Assembly (NCBI GenBank): GCA_964510515.1
Contig: CAZEAU010000001.1
Coordinates: 62,001-126,000 of the forward strand
DNA length: 64,000 nt
Source: SURF-21 sp964510515
GTDB lineage: Bacteria > Actinomycetota > Geothermincolia > Geothermincolales > RBG-13-55-18
Direction of reading: 5' to 3'
Made by a program: the position numbers and the translations under genes. The notes below the pieces were generated by a model. That model was not told the origin of the DNA. It ran no database searches and worked only from the letters and a program-made list of their open reading frames with translations. Positions 51,165-60,027 of the stretch are shown here, piece by piece (within the stretch, counting starts at the first letter, position 1; each line of letters begins with the position of its first letter).

Positions 51165-52289
51165 GTGCAGGGCTTCGGCTTCGAGATAAGCGCGCGGGAC
51201 CGCGCCTGCGGGGCGCGCGCGGGACGCCTGTTCACCACTCGCGGCGAGGTGTTCACCCCCGCCTTCCTGCCCGTGGGCACGCGGGGGACGGTGAAGGCCA
51301 TGGCGCCGTGGGAGCTCGAGCACATCGGCTACGATATGCTCCTCGCCAATACCTATCACCTCTACCTGCGCCCCGGCTCGAGCCTCATCGCGGAGGCGGG
51401 CGGCCTGCACTCCTTCATGGCCTGGCGCCGCCCCATTCTCACCGACAGCGGGGGCTTTCAGGTCTTCTCGCTCTCTCCCACCCTGCGGGTAGAGGAGGAG
51501 GGGGTGCGTTTCCGCTCCGTGTACGACGGCAGCGAGCATCTGCTGACCCCGGAAAAGGCGGTCGCGGTGCAGGAGGAGCTGGGTTCGGACATAGCCATGG
51601 CCCTGGACCACTGCGTGGCTTACCCCGCCTCCCGGGAGGAGGCGGAGGGAGCGCTGGGCCTGACCCTGCGCTGGGCCGCCCGCTGCCGGGCGTCGGCGGC
51701 CCCCGGCGGACCGACCCTCTTCGGCATCGTGCAGGGGGGGACCTATCCCGACCTGCGCGCGCTGAGCGCGGAGGAGACCGCGGCCATGGGGTTCGCCGGT
51801 TACGGCATCGGGGGCCTGTCGGTGGGGGAGCCGCGGGAGGCCATGCTGCAATGCCTGGAGGCGCAGACGCGGATACTGCCGCCGGAGAGGCCGCGTCACC
51901 TGCTCGGCATCGGCGACCCCGAGGGGGTCACGGCGGCGGTGGCCCTGGGGGTGGACCTCTTCGACTGCGTGCTCCCCACCCGCATGGCCCGCAACGGGGT
52001 GGCCTGGACGAGGCGGGGCAAGCTGAACCTGCGCCATGCCCGCTACCGCGAAGACCTGCGGGCACTGGAGGAGGGTTGCCCGTGTCCGGCCTGCGGCGGC
52101 TTCACCCGGGCCTACCTGCGCCACCTGCACACCCTCAACGAGATCACCGCGCACCGCCTGCTCACCTGGCATAACCTGGTCTTCATGCGGCGCCTGATGC
52201 TCGATTGCAGAGCCGCGATAGAGGCTGGTAGAATGGTGCAGTTGGCCCGGGAATGGAGGGGCTGGAACGAGCTTATACCCGGGGATTGA
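51165..52289 (+). CDS. tgt: Queuine tRNA-ribosyltransferase
   Basis: Exchanges guanine 34 for preQ1 in tRNAs with GUN anticodons. It has 374 residues. Substrate and catalytic motifs include ILTDSGGFQVFSLSP, GGLSVGEPREAM and FDCVLPTRMARNG with the nucleophile Asp. The zinc site is CPCPACGGFTRAYLRHL, with a later His in NEITAHRLLTWHN. The GTG start has GAGAGGAGGAG. Downstream yajC-secD-secF is the typical tgt-yajC order. Confidence 0.96.
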   Translation: MQGFGFEISARDRACGARAGRLFTTRGEVFTPAFLPVGTRGTVKAMAPWELEHIGYDMLLANTYHLYLRPGSSLIAEAGGLHSFMAWRRPILTDSGGFQVFSLSPTLRVEEEGVRFRSVYDGSEHLLTPEKAVAVQEELGSDIAMALDHCVAYPASREEAEGALGLTLRWAARCRASAAPGGPTLFGIVQGGTYPDLRALSAEETAAMGFAGYGIGGLSVGEPREAMLQCLEAQTRILPPERPRHLLGIGDPEGVTAAVALGVDLFDCVLPTRMARNGVAWTRRGKLNLRHARYREDLRALEEGCPCPACGGFTRAYLRHLHTLNEITAHRLLTWHNLVFMRRLMLDCRAAIEAGRMVQLAREWRGWNELIPGD

Positions 52290-52329
52290 GGGGGCAGATA
52301 CGCGGGGTACCGCGGGAAGGCAGGTCGAG

Positions 52330-52713
52330 ATGGATCAGAGCTACATGTCCATTCTGCTCATCGTGGGCTTGATCGCCATCTTCTATTTCATGCTCATCAG
52401 GCCGCAGCAGAAGCGCATGCGCCAGCAGATGGAGCTCATGCACAACCTGCGCGCCGGAGACGAGGTCATGACCTCCGCGGGCATCTACGGCATCATCACC
52501 GAGGTGGAGGAGGAGACCGTCCTGCTCGAGGTCTCCGAGGACGTGGAGATAAGGGTGGCCAAGAGCGCCATCGGGCGCACCTTCACCGTGCGCGATGACC
52601 CCGGCGACGAGGAGGACGCGGAGGGGGAAGCGGCGGAAGAGAGGGAAACGGAGGAAGGCGGGGAGTCCGAGGGTTCCGGGGGCGCGGACGAGGCGTCCAG
52701 CGGCGAGGAATGA
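52330..52713 (+). CDS. yajC: Preprotein translocase subunit YajC
   Basis: Small membrane protein that associates with SecDF. It has 127 residues: one N-terminal helix (MSILLIVGLIAIFYFMLI), then RPQQKRMRQQMELMHNLRAG and the beta-rich DEVMTSAGIYGIITEVEEET. The acidic tail (residues about 92-127) is nearly all D, E, S and G. The start is ATG after GGCAGGTCGAG. Confidence 0.93.
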   Translation: MDQSYMSILLIVGLIAIFYFMLIRPQQKRMRQQMELMHNLRAGDEVMTSAGIYGIITEVEEETVLLEVSEDVEIRVAKSAIGRTFTVRDDPGDEEDAEGEAAEERETEEGGESEGSGGADEASSGEE

Positions 52714-52733
52714 GGCGACGTAATGCGCCGTGA

Positions 52734-52752
52734 CCGCCCGCCCTGCGGGCGG
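52734..52752 (+). other. Hairpin between yajC and secD
   Basis: CCGCCCGC and GCGGGCGG pair over 8 bp with a 3-base loop, 21 bases after the yajC stop. No T-run follows. It may act in RNA processing or stability to set relative YajC and SecD levels. Confidence 0.5.
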
Positions 52753-52775
52753 CGCGATATAAATGGAGGCATGCA

Positions 52776-54155
52776 GTGAAGACGGGAAGAGCCCTGGTTT
52801 ACCTGGCGGTGGTGGCGGTGCTGCTGCTCGCCATGTACATCCCCATCGTCGTCGGCGGTTACGGGCCCAAACTGGGCCTCGATCTCGAGGGCGGCATGAG
52901 CGTCACCCTGCAGGCCATCGGGGAGGCCACCGCGGAGCAGATGGGGGTGGCCGCGGACATCGTGCGCAACCGCGTCAACGCCCTGGGGCTGGCCGAGCCG
53001 GTGGTGGCCGTGCAGGGCAACAATCGCATCCTGGTGCAGATACCGGGCATACAGGACACGGAGAGGGTCCTCAACATCATCCGCACCACGGCGCAGTTGC
53101 AGTTCCGCGAGGTCCTGGATGTGTTGCAGCCGGGGCAGGAGGGCTATGAAGAGCTTGCGTTGACGGTGCCGGACCCCGAGGATATCGAGACCTACCATGC
53201 CCTCAAGGACGAGGAGATCGTGCTCACCTACAAGGGAGAGGAGATGAAGGTGCGCATGGGGCCCACCCGCCTCACCGGCGACATCATCGCCTCCGCCGAC
53301 GCCGCGGTGGACCGGGAGAAGGGCGGCTATCAGGTGGCCTTCAAGCTCACCGACGAGGCCACCCCGGAGTTCGCCGCCCTCACCCAGGAGCTGCTGGGCA
53401 GGCAGCTGGCCATCGTGCTCGACTACACCCTGAAATCGTTTCCCACCGTGCAGTCTCCCATCGATTCGGGCGAGGGGGTCATAACCGGGGACTTCAGCCG
53501 CGATGAGACGCGCGACCTGGCCATGGTGCTCAAGATGGGCGCCCTGCCGGTGGAGTTCCAGCCCGACCCCCTGGTGGAGAGCATCAGCGCCACCCTGGGG
53601 CGGGACTCGCTGCGCCAGGGGCTCATCGCCGGCTTTGTGGGCCTGGTCCTGGTCATCCTCTACATGCTGTTCATGTACCGGGGACTGGGCGTGGCGACCA
53701 CCCTCTCCCTCATGGTTTTCGGGCTCTTCGTCTACGGCATCGTCTGCCTGCTCGGCCAGTTCCTCTTCTGGAAGCTCACCCTGGCGGGCATCGCCGGAGT
53801 GGTGGTCTCCATCGGCATCTCCGCCGACTCCAGCGTGGTCTATTTCGAACGCATCAAGGAGGAGGTGCGGGAGGGCAAGAGCCTGCGCGTTTGCGCGGAC
53901 CGCGCCTACAAGTCCGCCTTCCGCACCATCATCGCCGCCGATGCCGCCACCTTCATCACCGCCTTCATCCTCTGGGTGCTGGCCATGGGCTCGGTGAAGG
54001 GCTTCGCTTTCACCCTGGGCATCGCCACCATCCTCGACGTCTTCCTCTCCTACTTCATGACCCATCCCCTGGTCTCGCTGCTCTCCCGCCTCGAGTTCTA
54101 CGCCAAGCCGCGCATGGTCGGGGTGGGGCGCGAAGCGAGCGGGGGTGAAGCCTGA
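52776..54155 (+). CDS. secD: Protein translocase subunit SecD
   Basis: Membrane RND-type subunit that uses the proton motive force to pull exported proteins through SecYEG. It has 459 residues. After an N-terminal helix (ALVYLAVVAVLLLAMYIPIV) comes the SecD signature KLGLDLEGGMSVTLQA. The P1 periplasmic domain follows, then five more membrane segments with the conserved SADSSVVYFERIKEEVREGK. The start is GTG after TGGAGG. secF begins on the last base of its stop codon. Confidence 0.95.
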   Translation: MKTGRALVYLAVVAVLLLAMYIPIVVGGYGPKLGLDLEGGMSVTLQAIGEATAEQMGVAADIVRNRVNALGLAEPVVAVQGNNRILVQIPGIQDTERVLNIIRTTAQLQFREVLDVLQPGQEGYEELALTVPDPEDIETYHALKDEEIVLTYKGEEMKVRMGPTRLTGDIIASADAAVDREKGGYQVAFKLTDEATPEFAALTQELLGRQLAIVLDYTLKSFPTVQSPIDSGEGVITGDFSRDETRDLAMVLKMGALPVEFQPDPLVESISATLGRDSLRQGLIAGFVGLVLVILYMLFMYRGLGVATTLSLMVFGLFVYGIVCLLGQFLFWKLTLAGIAGVVVSIGISADSSVVYFERIKEEVREGKSLRVCADRAYKSAFRTIIAADAATFITAFILWVLAMGSVKGFAFTLGIATILDVFLSYFMTHPLVSLLSRLEFYAKPRMVGVGREASGGEA

Positions 54156-55375
54156 TGTACGTACGCGGTCGCGAAGTCAAGTTCGACCTCATCGGCGCCA
54201 GGCCCTTCGCGCGCCCCAACATCATCTGGTTCGGCATCTCCAGCGCGTTGATAGTGATCTCCATCGTCATCCTGCTCACCATGGGGGTAAACCTGGGTCT
54301 CGAGTTCAGGGGGGGCTACCTGCTCAAGGTGCGGCTGGCGGAGCCGGCCGGGGTCGAGGAGGTGCGCGGGGTGCTGAGCGCGCACGCGGGCTGGGGGCTC
54401 GAGAAGACCATCGTGCAGTCGGGGGAGTCGGAGGACGGGCCGGTGCTCATGCTGCGCATGCCCTATATCGAGGACAGCGGGCAGCGCGAGAGCGCCATCG
54501 ACGCGGTCACGCGGGAGATCGGCGCGCTCTACGGCATCGAGGAGATATTGCAGGAGGAGCAGGTGGGCTCGGAGTGGGGGCGCGAGGTCAGCATCAAAGC
54601 CCTCATCGCCCTCGCCGTCTTTCTGGGGGTCATCCTCATCTACATCACCCTGCGCCTGGAGTTCAAGATGGCGGTGACGGCCATCATCGCCCTCATCCAC
54701 GACACCCCCATAACCTTGGGCATATACTCCCTCACCGGCCGGGAGGTGACGCCGGTCACGGTGATCGCCTTTCTGACTATCCTCGGCTATTCGCTCTACG
54801 ACACCATCGTCGTCTTCGACCGCGTGGAGGAGAACGCCAACCTCATGGCCCGCTCCGCGCGCATGTCCTACGACGAGATGGTCAACGAGAGCGTCAACCA
54901 GGTGCTCATGCGCTCCATCGGCACCACCATCACCACCCTGCTGCCCATCATCACCATCCTCATCTTTGGAGGAGAGACCCTGAAGGACTTCGCCTTCGCA
55001 CTCTTTTTGGGGGTCTTCCTCGGGGCCTACTCCTCGCTTTTCGTGGCCGCCCCGCTGCTCTCCCTGTGGAAAGGGAGGGAGCCGCGCTACGCTGCCATGC
55101 ACGCCAAGGCGAGAGCGAAAAGCGCGCGCGAGGCCATACTCGCGGCTCCCTCCCGCGCGCAGGCGCAGCCGGCGCCCAAGGGCCGGACGGTGAAGGCGGG
55201 AGCCGGCGCGCCGCGGGGAGAGGAGGCGGGAGGGCCGCGGGCGGCCTCGCCCGCACCCGCCGCGGGCGGGAAGGCAGCGCCCTCCGCGCAGCGCCCCAAG
55301 GCGCAGGCCACCAAGGGGCCCGGCGGGGGCAAGAAGAAGAAGAAGAAGAAGAAAAAGAAGAAAAAGAAGAAGTAG
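54155..55375 (+). CDS. secF: Protein translocase subunit SecF with a lysine-tract tail
   Basis: Partner of SecD, 406 residues. The SecF signature is LGLEFRGGYLLKVRL after one helix (IIWFGISSALIVISIVILLT). Later membrane segments include GYSLYDTIVVFDRVEENANL and STGTTITTLLP-like SIGTTITTLLPII. The family body ends near residue 305. The rest is a low-complexity A/P/G/K tail that finishes with 14 lysines in a row, encoded by a run of AAG/AAA codons (55331-55372). Such a tail is unusual for SecF. Confidence 0.94.
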   Translation: MYVRGREVKFDLIGARPFARPNIIWFGISSALIVISIVILLTMGVNLGLEFRGGYLLKVRLAEPAGVEEVRGVLSAHAGWGLEKTIVQSGESEDGPVLMLRMPYIEDSGQRESAIDAVTREIGALYGIEEILQEEQVGSEWGREVSIKALIALAVFLGVILIYITLRLEFKMAVTAIIALIHDTPITLGIYSLTGREVTPVTVIAFLTILGYSLYDTIVVFDRVEENANLMARSARMSYDEMVNESVNQVLMRSIGTTITTLLPIITILIFGGETLKDFAFALFLGVFLGAYSSLFVAAPLLSLWKGREPRYAAMHAKARAKSAREAILAAPSRAQAQPAPKGRTVKAGAGAPRGEEAGGPRAASPAPAAGGKAAPSAQRPKAQATKGPGGGKKKKKKKKKKKKKK

Positions 55376-55506
55376 GCGCCGCGACCCTCGCACGACCGGC
55401 ACCGCGCGGCGGCGGCGCGAGGCCTCGCCTGCGTGAGCCGCATCCCCAGGCCCGCGCGGCGGGGCGGGAAAGAAGCGGGGGTGAGCGGCATGGAGGAAGG
55501 GGCCTG

Positions 55507-56349
55507 ATGGCAGGCAGGGCAATGCTCGGCGACTGGGAGCTCATCGCGCTCTCGGACGGATGTTTCCGCCTGGATGGCGGCTCCATGTTCGGGGTCGTCC
55601 CCAAGACGCTGTGGGAGAAGAAAAAACCGGCGGACGAGAGGAACCGCATCAGGCTGGGTTTGAATTCGCTGCTGGTAAGGACGCCGCAGGCCCTGGTGCT
55701 GGTGGAGACGGGCATCGGAGACAAGCTGAACGCCAGGGAGAGGGACATCTACGGCCTGGAGAGGGAGAGCGACCTCCTGCAGGCCCTGCGGGCGGAGGGC
55801 TTCACCCCCCGGGATGTCGATTACGTCATCCATTCCCACCTCCACCTGGATCACTGCGGCTGGGCGACCAGGGAGCTCGAAGGATGCCTGCAGCCCACCT
55901 TCCCCAATGCACGATACATCGTGCAGGGCGCGGAGTGGGAGGCCGCCGCGCACCCGGACCCGAGGAGCCGCCCCTCCTACGACCGGCGCAACTTCTCCCT
56001 CCTGGAGCGGGAGGGCCTGCTGGTCGTGGTCGGCGCGGAAAGTGAAGTGATCCCGGGAATAAGGGTGCTGCGCACCGGCGGCCATACCCGCGGCCATCAG
56101 GTGGTCTATATAGAGAACGGCGGGTCGCGCTGCCTGTTTCTGGGAGACCTGGTGCCCACCAAGGCGCACATGCGGACGAATTGGCATATGGGCTGGGACC
56201 TTTTTCCCCTGCAGCTCATGCAGGCCAAAGAAAGCATCCTCGCCGCGGCGTCGCGCTCTGGCGAGATGCTCTTCTTCACCCACGAAGACGGAGACCCCTT
56301 CGCGCGCCTGGCGGGCGGCGAGGGTGAGCTCCGCCCCCTGGACGGGTAG
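55507..56349 (+). CDS. Metallo-beta-lactamase-fold hydrolase
   Basis: A 280-residue MBL-superfamily protein. The metal motif HSHLHLDHCGW (HxHxDH) is at residues about 115-125, with the later ligands in TGGHTRGHQV, LFLGDLVPT and FFTHEDGDP. The N-terminus LGDWELIALSDGCFRLDGGS resembles quorum-quenching lactonase-like and MBL Rhodanese-less hydrolases. The substrate is unknown. The ATG follows TGGAGGAAGGGG. It lies between secF and relA, and is not part of their usual order. Confidence 0.82.
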   Translation: MAGRAMLGDWELIALSDGCFRLDGGSMFGVVPKTLWEKKKPADERNRIRLGLNSLLVRTPQALVLVETGIGDKLNARERDIYGLERESDLLQALRAEGFTPRDVDYVIHSHLHLDHCGWATRELEGCLQPTFPNARYIVQGAEWEAAAHPDPRSRPSYDRRNFSLLEREGLLVVVGAESEVIPGIRVLRTGGHTRGHQVVYIENGGSRCLFLGDLVPTKAHMRTNWHMGWDLFPLQLMQAKESILAAASRSGEMLFFTHEDGDPFARLAGGEGELRPLDG

Positions 56350-56449
56350 CGGCAGGCCGCCGCGGAGCCGGATTCGCCTGCCCACCCGCCGGCGTGGGCG
56401 CGCCATGCGGCGCGCGGGGCTCTGGCAATCCTCGGCGCGGATATGGCAG

Positions 56450-56455
56450 TATCAT
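56450..56455 (+). promoter_or_regulatory. Candidate -10 box for rel
   Basis: TATCAT, one mismatch from consensus, 43 bases before the rel TTG. The -35 region is not recognisable, so support is weak. Confidence 0.35.
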
Positions 56456-56497
56456 GGGTGAGAGGAGAGGTTCAGGCATCGGGTGGGAGGAGCCGGC

Positions 56498-58672
56498 TTG
56501 TCCCAGTCCATCGAATCCCTGATACAGAAGGCGCGCTCGTACAACGGCAAGGGCGACATCAGGATCATCCGCGAAGCCTATGAGTTCGCGCGCGCCCAGC
56601 ACGCCGAGCAGATGCGGCGCAGCGGTGAGGAGTTCATCCTTCACCCCTTGGGCGTGGCGCACATCCTGGCCGACATGCAGATGGACGAGGTGACCCTGGC
56701 GGCGGCCCTCCTGCACGACGTGGTCGAGGACACCGACATCTCCCTGGAGGAGATCAAGCGCAGGTTCGGTCCCGCGGTGGCGGAGATCATCGACGGGGTG
56801 ACCAAGCTGGACCGCATCTCCTTCGCCAACCGCGAGCAGGCGCAGGCGGAGAACTTCCGCAAGATGTTCGTGGCCATGGCCCGCGACATACGCGTGGTCA
56901 TCATCAAGCTCGCCGACCGCCTGGACAACATGAAGACCATCGGGCACCTCTCCGAGGACAGGCAGCGCGCCAAGGCGCGTGAGACCCTGGAGATATACGC
57001 GCCCCTGGCCCACCGCCTGGGCATCTCGCAGCTGAGGTGGCGGCTGGAGGACCTCTCCTTCGCCACCCTCTATCCCCTGCGCTTCCAGGAGGTAGTGCAG
57101 ATGGTCGATCAGCGCCGCCCCGAGCGCGAGCAATTCATACAGCAGGCCAAGAAGGAATTGCAGGCCCAGCTCAAACAGGCCCACATCAAGGCGGAGATCG
57201 GCGGGCGGGTGAAGCACTATTACAGCATCTACTCCAAGATGAAGGACCGGGGCAAGCAGTTCGACGAGATCTACGACCTCCTGGCGGTGAGGGTGATCGT
57301 CGCCAGCAAGGAGGACTGCTACACGGTGATGGGCATCGTGCACGCGCTCTGGCACCCGGTGCCGGGGCGCATCAAGGACTATATCGCCAAGCCGCGCTTC
57401 GGCATCTACCAGAGCCTGCACACCACGGTCATCGGGCCGCAGGGCAAGCCCCTGGAGATACAGATACGCACCCAGGACATGCACCACACGGCGGAGTACG
57501 GCATCGCCTCCCACTGGCGCTACAAGGAGGCGCAGCGCTCCCAGGAGCGCATCCGCGAGAGGCTGGCGTGGATAAGGAGGATCGTGGACTGGCAGCGCGA
57601 TCTCTCCGACCCCCAGGAGTTCCTGGAGAGCCTGAAGATAGACCTCTTCGAGGACGACGTCTTCGTCTTCACCCCCAAGGGCGACGTCATCGACCTGCCC
57701 CAGGGATCGACCCCCATCGACTTCGCCTATTCCATCCACACCGAGATCGGGCACCGCTGCGTGGGGGCCAAGGTCAACGACCGCCTCGTCCCCCTGGAGT
57801 ACAAGCTGCGCAACGGAGACATCGTCTCCATCATCACCTCCAAGACCTCCCCCGGCCCCTCCAGGGACTGGATGAACATCGTGCAGACGGCCCGGGCCAG
57901 GAGCAAGATCAGGCAGTGGTTCTCCAAGGAGAGGCGCATCGAGGACACCCAGGAGGGCAGGGAGTCGCTGGTCAAGAAGATGCGCAAGTCCCGCCTCCCG
58001 GTCCAGAAGATAATGGGCGCGGGCCTCCTGGACGAGATCGCGCGCGAGGAATACTCCTTCGTGGGCCTGGACGACCTCTACGCCAGCATCGGAGCGGGGA
58101 AGACCTCCGCGCAGCAGGTGGTCAACCACCTGCTCACCCGCCTCGGTCCCGAGGTGGAAGAGGTGGAGGAGAAGCCGCCCGCGGCGCGCAAGCGCAGGAA
58201 GCCGCTCGCCTATACCAAGGGGGTGAGGGTCGAGGATGTGGACAACGTCCTGGTGCGCATCGCGCATTGCTGCAACCCCGTGCCCTACGACGCCATCGTG
58301 GGCTTCGTGACGCGCGGCCGGGGCGTGTCCGTGCACCGCGCCGACTGCCCCAATGCCGTGCATATGGGGGAGAGCGGCTACCGCGGCATCGAGGTCAGCT
58401 GGGACACGGAGCAGCCCACCTCCTTCCAGGTGGAGATCGGGGTGGAGGCCATGGACAGGCCGAGGCTGCTGCGCGACGTCACCACCGTGATGGGGGAGTA
58501 TCACGTAAACATCATCACCGCCACCATGAACATCAACCGCGAGAACGTGAACACCAGCCGCTTCGTCTTCGAGCTCTCCAACATCGCCCACCTCGAGGAC
58601 ATCCTGCGCAACGTACGCAAGGTTGAATCGGTCTATAACGCCTACCGGGTGGTGCCGGGGAGGATGACGTGA
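56498..58672 (+). CDS. rel: Bifunctional (p)ppGpp synthetase/hydrolase Rel
   Basis: Stringent-response enzyme that makes and degrades (p)ppGpp. It has 724 residues from the TTG at 56498 (GGGAGGAG six bases upstream); GTG at 56483 would add five. The hydrolase domain holds HDVVEDTDIS (HD motif) near residue 75 and is intact. The synthetase follows with RVKHYYSIYSKM, IYDLLAVRVIV and RFGIYQSLHTTVIGPQGKP. A TGS domain near residue 390 (FVFTPKGDVIDLPQGSTPID) and a C-terminal ACT domain (DRPRLLRDVTTVMGEYHVNI) complete it. A dtd gene follows, as in many bacteria. Confidence 0.95.
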   Translation: MSQSIESLIQKARSYNGKGDIRIIREAYEFARAQHAEQMRRSGEEFILHPLGVAHILADMQMDEVTLAAALLHDVVEDTDISLEEIKRRFGPAVAEIIDGVTKLDRISFANREQAQAENFRKMFVAMARDIRVVIIKLADRLDNMKTIGHLSEDRQRAKARETLEIYAPLAHRLGISQLRWRLEDLSFATLYPLRFQEVVQMVDQRRPEREQFIQQAKKELQAQLKQAHIKAEIGGRVKHYYSIYSKMKDRGKQFDEIYDLLAVRVIVASKEDCYTVMGIVHALWHPVPGRIKDYIAKPRFGIYQSLHTTVIGPQGKPLEIQIRTQDMHHTAEYGIASHWRYKEAQRSQERIRERLAWIRRIVDWQRDLSDPQEFLESLKIDLFEDDVFVFTPKGDVIDLPQGSTPIDFAYSIHTEIGHRCVGAKVNDRLVPLEYKLRNGDIVSIITSKTSPGPSRDWMNIVQTARARSKIRQWFSKERRIEDTQEGRESLVKKMRKSRLPVQKIMGAGLLDEIAREEYSFVGLDDLYASIGAGKTSAQQVVNHLLTRLGPEVEEVEEKPPAARKRRKPLAYTKGVRVEDVDNVLVRIAHCCNPVPYDAIVGFVTRGRGVSVHRADCPNAVHMGESGYRGIEVSWDTEQPTSFQVEIGVEAMDRPRLLRDVTTVMGEYHVNIITATMNINRENVNTSRFVFELSNIAHLEDILRNVRKVESVYNAYRVVPGRMT

Positions 58673-58715
58673 GAGCCCGGGTGTCGAGCTCCGCGGCCGG
58701 CCGGGGAGGAGCGCC

Positions 58716-59198
58716 GTGAGGGCGCTGCTGCAGCGCGTATCACGCTGCGCGGTGCGGGTGGGCGGGCGCGAGGTCTCGCGCATCGGGCCGGGCCTGCTGG
58801 TGCTCCTGGGGATAAGCGCGGCCGACGGCGAGGACGACGTCGACCTCATCGTGGGCAAGGTCATACACCTGCGCATCTTCGACGATGCCGCGGGAAAGCT
58901 GAACCTCTCCCTCCGCGACGTCGGCGGCGAGCTGATGCTGGTCTCGCAGTTCACCCTCTACGGCGACGCGCGCCGGGGCCGGCGGCCCAGCTATACGAGG
59001 GCTGCCCCGCCGCAGAGGGCGCAGGAACTGTACCTGCTGGCATGCGAGAGGTTCGCCGCCGCCGGGTTCCCGCCGCAGAGAGGCGTTTTTCAGGCCCACA
59101 TGGAGGTGGAGCTGGTCAACGATGGCCCGGTGAGCATACTGCTGGAAAGCGAGCGAGGCGCCTCCGGCCGGACCTCTCCCCCGGCGCGCGCCACCTGA
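58716..59198 (+). CDS. dtd: D-aminoacyl-tRNA deacylase
   Basis: Removes D-amino acids, and glycine mischarged on tRNA-Ala, from tRNA. It has 160 residues, with about 10 extra at the C-terminus beyond the usual end. Motifs are MRALLQRVSRCAVRVGG, LVSQFTLYGDARRGRRPSY, and the cross-subunit Gly-cisPro motif NDGPVSI. The start is GTG, 43 bases after rel. Confidence 0.94.
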   Translation: MRALLQRVSRCAVRVGGREVSRIGPGLLVLLGISAADGEDDVDLIVGKVIHLRIFDDAAGKLNLSLRDVGGELMLVSQFTLYGDARRGRRPSYTRAAPPQRAQELYLLACERFAAAGFPPQRGVFQAHMEVELVNDGPVSILLESERGASGRTSPPARAT

Positions 59199-59260
59199 CA
59201 CAGATGCCCTTGCGCTAGGCGTTTTATGGCCAAGCACTCGATATTCGAGACCCGACCCCC

Positions 59261-59272
59261 TATACTTTACGC
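59261..59272 (+). promoter_or_regulatory. -10 box placing an MBL-fold gene's transcription start on its ATG
   Basis: TATACT (59261-59266), then exactly six bases, then ATG at 59273. No Shine-Dalgarno is visible. It has the same geometry as the dxr and pimA sites. Confidence 0.6.
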
Positions 59273-59923
59273 ATGTTCCTGGACGTTTTGAGCATCGGCA
59301 TGCTGGCCACCAACTGCTATATCGTGGCCGCGAAGAGGCATGCGCCGGCGCTGGTGATAGATCCCGCCGGGGAGGTCAAGAGGATAATCTCCCGCCTGCG
59401 CGAGGCCGAGCTGGAGTGCACGGGCATACTCTGCACGCATGGCCACGCGGATCATGTGGCGGGCGCGGGCGCGCTCGGCGAGGCCCTTGATGTGCCCGTG
59501 CATATACACGAGGCGGATGCCGCGGGCCTTGCCGGCCCTCGCGTCAAGCTCATGGGTCTGGCGGGAGGGGTGCTGGCCACGCGCGCCCGGCAGTTGCGCT
59601 ACCTGGAGGACGGGGAGCTCATAGAGGCCGGAGAGCTGAGCCTCGGGGCCCTGCACACCCCGGGGCACACCCCCGGCGGCATGAGCTTCTACACGCCGGG
59701 ATATCTGTTCTGCGGAGACCTCATCTTCCAGGGCTCCATAGGCAGGACGGACCTGCGGGGCGGATCGCTGCAGGAGTTGCTGCGGGCGGTGAGGGAGAAG
59801 ATATGGGATCTGCCCGGCGAGACCCGCGTCCTCCCCGGGCATGGCCCGCAGACCACCCTGGGGCGGGAGAGAAGAGAGAACCCCTTCCTGCGGGGGCTGG
59901 GCCCGCCCCGCCGCGGCGATTGA
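59273..59923 (+). CDS. Metallo-beta-lactamase-fold hydrolase, glyoxalase II-like
   Basis: A 216-residue MBL-fold protein of the YcbL/GloB-like group. The metal motif is CTHGHADHVAGAGAL (HxHxDH), with further ligands in LHTPGHTPGGMSF, LFCGDLIFQGSIGRTD and VLPGHGPQTTLGRER. The enzymes of this group hydrolyse thioesters, or have unknown substrates. Such a gene often sits between dtd and hisS. The ATG is probably the mRNA's first codon. Confidence 0.88.
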   Translation: MFLDVLSIGMLATNCYIVAAKRHAPALVIDPAGEVKRIISRLREAELECTGILCTHGHADHVAGAGALGEALDVPVHIHEADAAGLAGPRVKLMGLAGGVLATRARQLRYLEDGELIEAGELSLGALHTPGHTPGGMSFYTPGYLFCGDLIFQGSIGRTDLRGGSLQELLRAVREKIWDLPGETRVLPGHGPQTTLGRERRENPFLRGLGPPRRGD

Positions 59924-60027
59924 GGGGCGCGGGGAGGTCCGCGGGGTCGGCGTCGGCGCCGCGGGCGGGACGCGTGCGGGAGCAGGAGGCGGGCGAACAG
60001 GACGAGGGAACGGAGCTGAGACGGCCA

